From positions 459,384-523,383 of the forward strand of contig NZ_FXEH01000005.1 in NCBI RefSeq assembly GCF_900176565.1: a stretch of DNA of 64,000 nt, written 5' to 3'. The notes beneath the pieces are model-generated. The model saw nothing but the letters and a program-made list of their open reading frames with translations. It had not been told where the DNA came from and searched no databases. Below, in pieces: positions 63,997 through 64,000 of the stretch. Numbering within the stretch: the stretch's first letter is position 1; every line of letters starts with the position of its first letter. Both the position numbers and the translations under genes were made by a program. The stretch is from Thalassobacillus devorans. GTDB lineage: Bacteria; Bacillota; Bacilli; Bacillales; Halobacillaceae.

Positions 63997-64000
63997 TGTG

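Overview
The window reads as chromosome of a moderately halophilic, low-to-mid GC Bacillaceae (Halobacillus/Virgibacillus-like). The evidence is Bacillus-type gene content (glpFK with a GlpP-type leader, cre-like and LacI operators, YitT, TcaA/YvbJ and YdaL/YdaM-like proteins), strong AGGAGG ribosome sites, SigA promoters and acidic secreted enzymes. No rRNA, tRNA, prophage, IS transposase or CRISPR array was seen.

Layout. 1-11 kb (all minus strand): a PRD-type regulator cut by the window edge, a BASS transporter, a glycerol/dihydroxyacetone operon (glpF-glpK-dhaK-dhaL-dhaM), a GNAT acetyltransferase, and GntR-mhpF-mhpE (acetaldehyde dehydrogenase plus 4-hydroxy-2-oxovalerate aldolase). Three intergenic gaps here carry arrays of a TGTCTCTCAT-like word repeated about every 21 nt. 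11-13.6 kb: small conserved proteins, a TauE/SafE exporter and a VanZ-like protein. 13.8-20.8 kb (plus): an exopolysaccharide operon resembling the Bacillus yda locus, with two YdaL-like DUF2334 deacetylases, a YdaM-like glycosyltransferase, a GH8-like hydrolase and UDP-GlcNAc 2-epimerase. 20.9-30.2 kb: dicarboxylate/amino-acid symporter, panD, an APC permease, two zinc-ribbon membrane proteins (one frameshifted) and a penicillin acylase-family enzyme.

30.3-42.9 kb: a maltodextrin/pullulan system. A 1960-residue secreted amylopullulanase is divergent from a LacI regulator, amylo-alpha-1,6-glucosidase and a sugar ABC importer without its ATPase. A likely SOS-controlled small RNA with a C-rich loop follows at about 43.06-43.15 kb. 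43.3-49 kb (minus): GAF-PucR regulator, unknown transporter, amidohydrolase (broken by an in-frame TAA) and an M20 carbamoylase. 49-53.6 kb: a PQQ-propeller protein and a GH84 beta-N-acetylglucosaminidase (also broken by an in-frame TAA). 53.8-56.2 kb: a second APC permease and a YitT protein. 56.4-62.6 kb (minus): a taurine dissimilation operon (GntR, ald, tpa, LysR, xsc). A second M20 carbamoylase lies at the right edge.

A second repeat family, a 16-bp word CTGGAGGACCTGGGGT used singly or as near-perfect palindromes, is scattered through intergenic DNA from 11 to 49 kb. The most unusual items are the 21-nt periodic arrays, the LexA-box small RNA, the duplicated YdaL-like pair with a changed metal-site residue, and the three interrupted genes.
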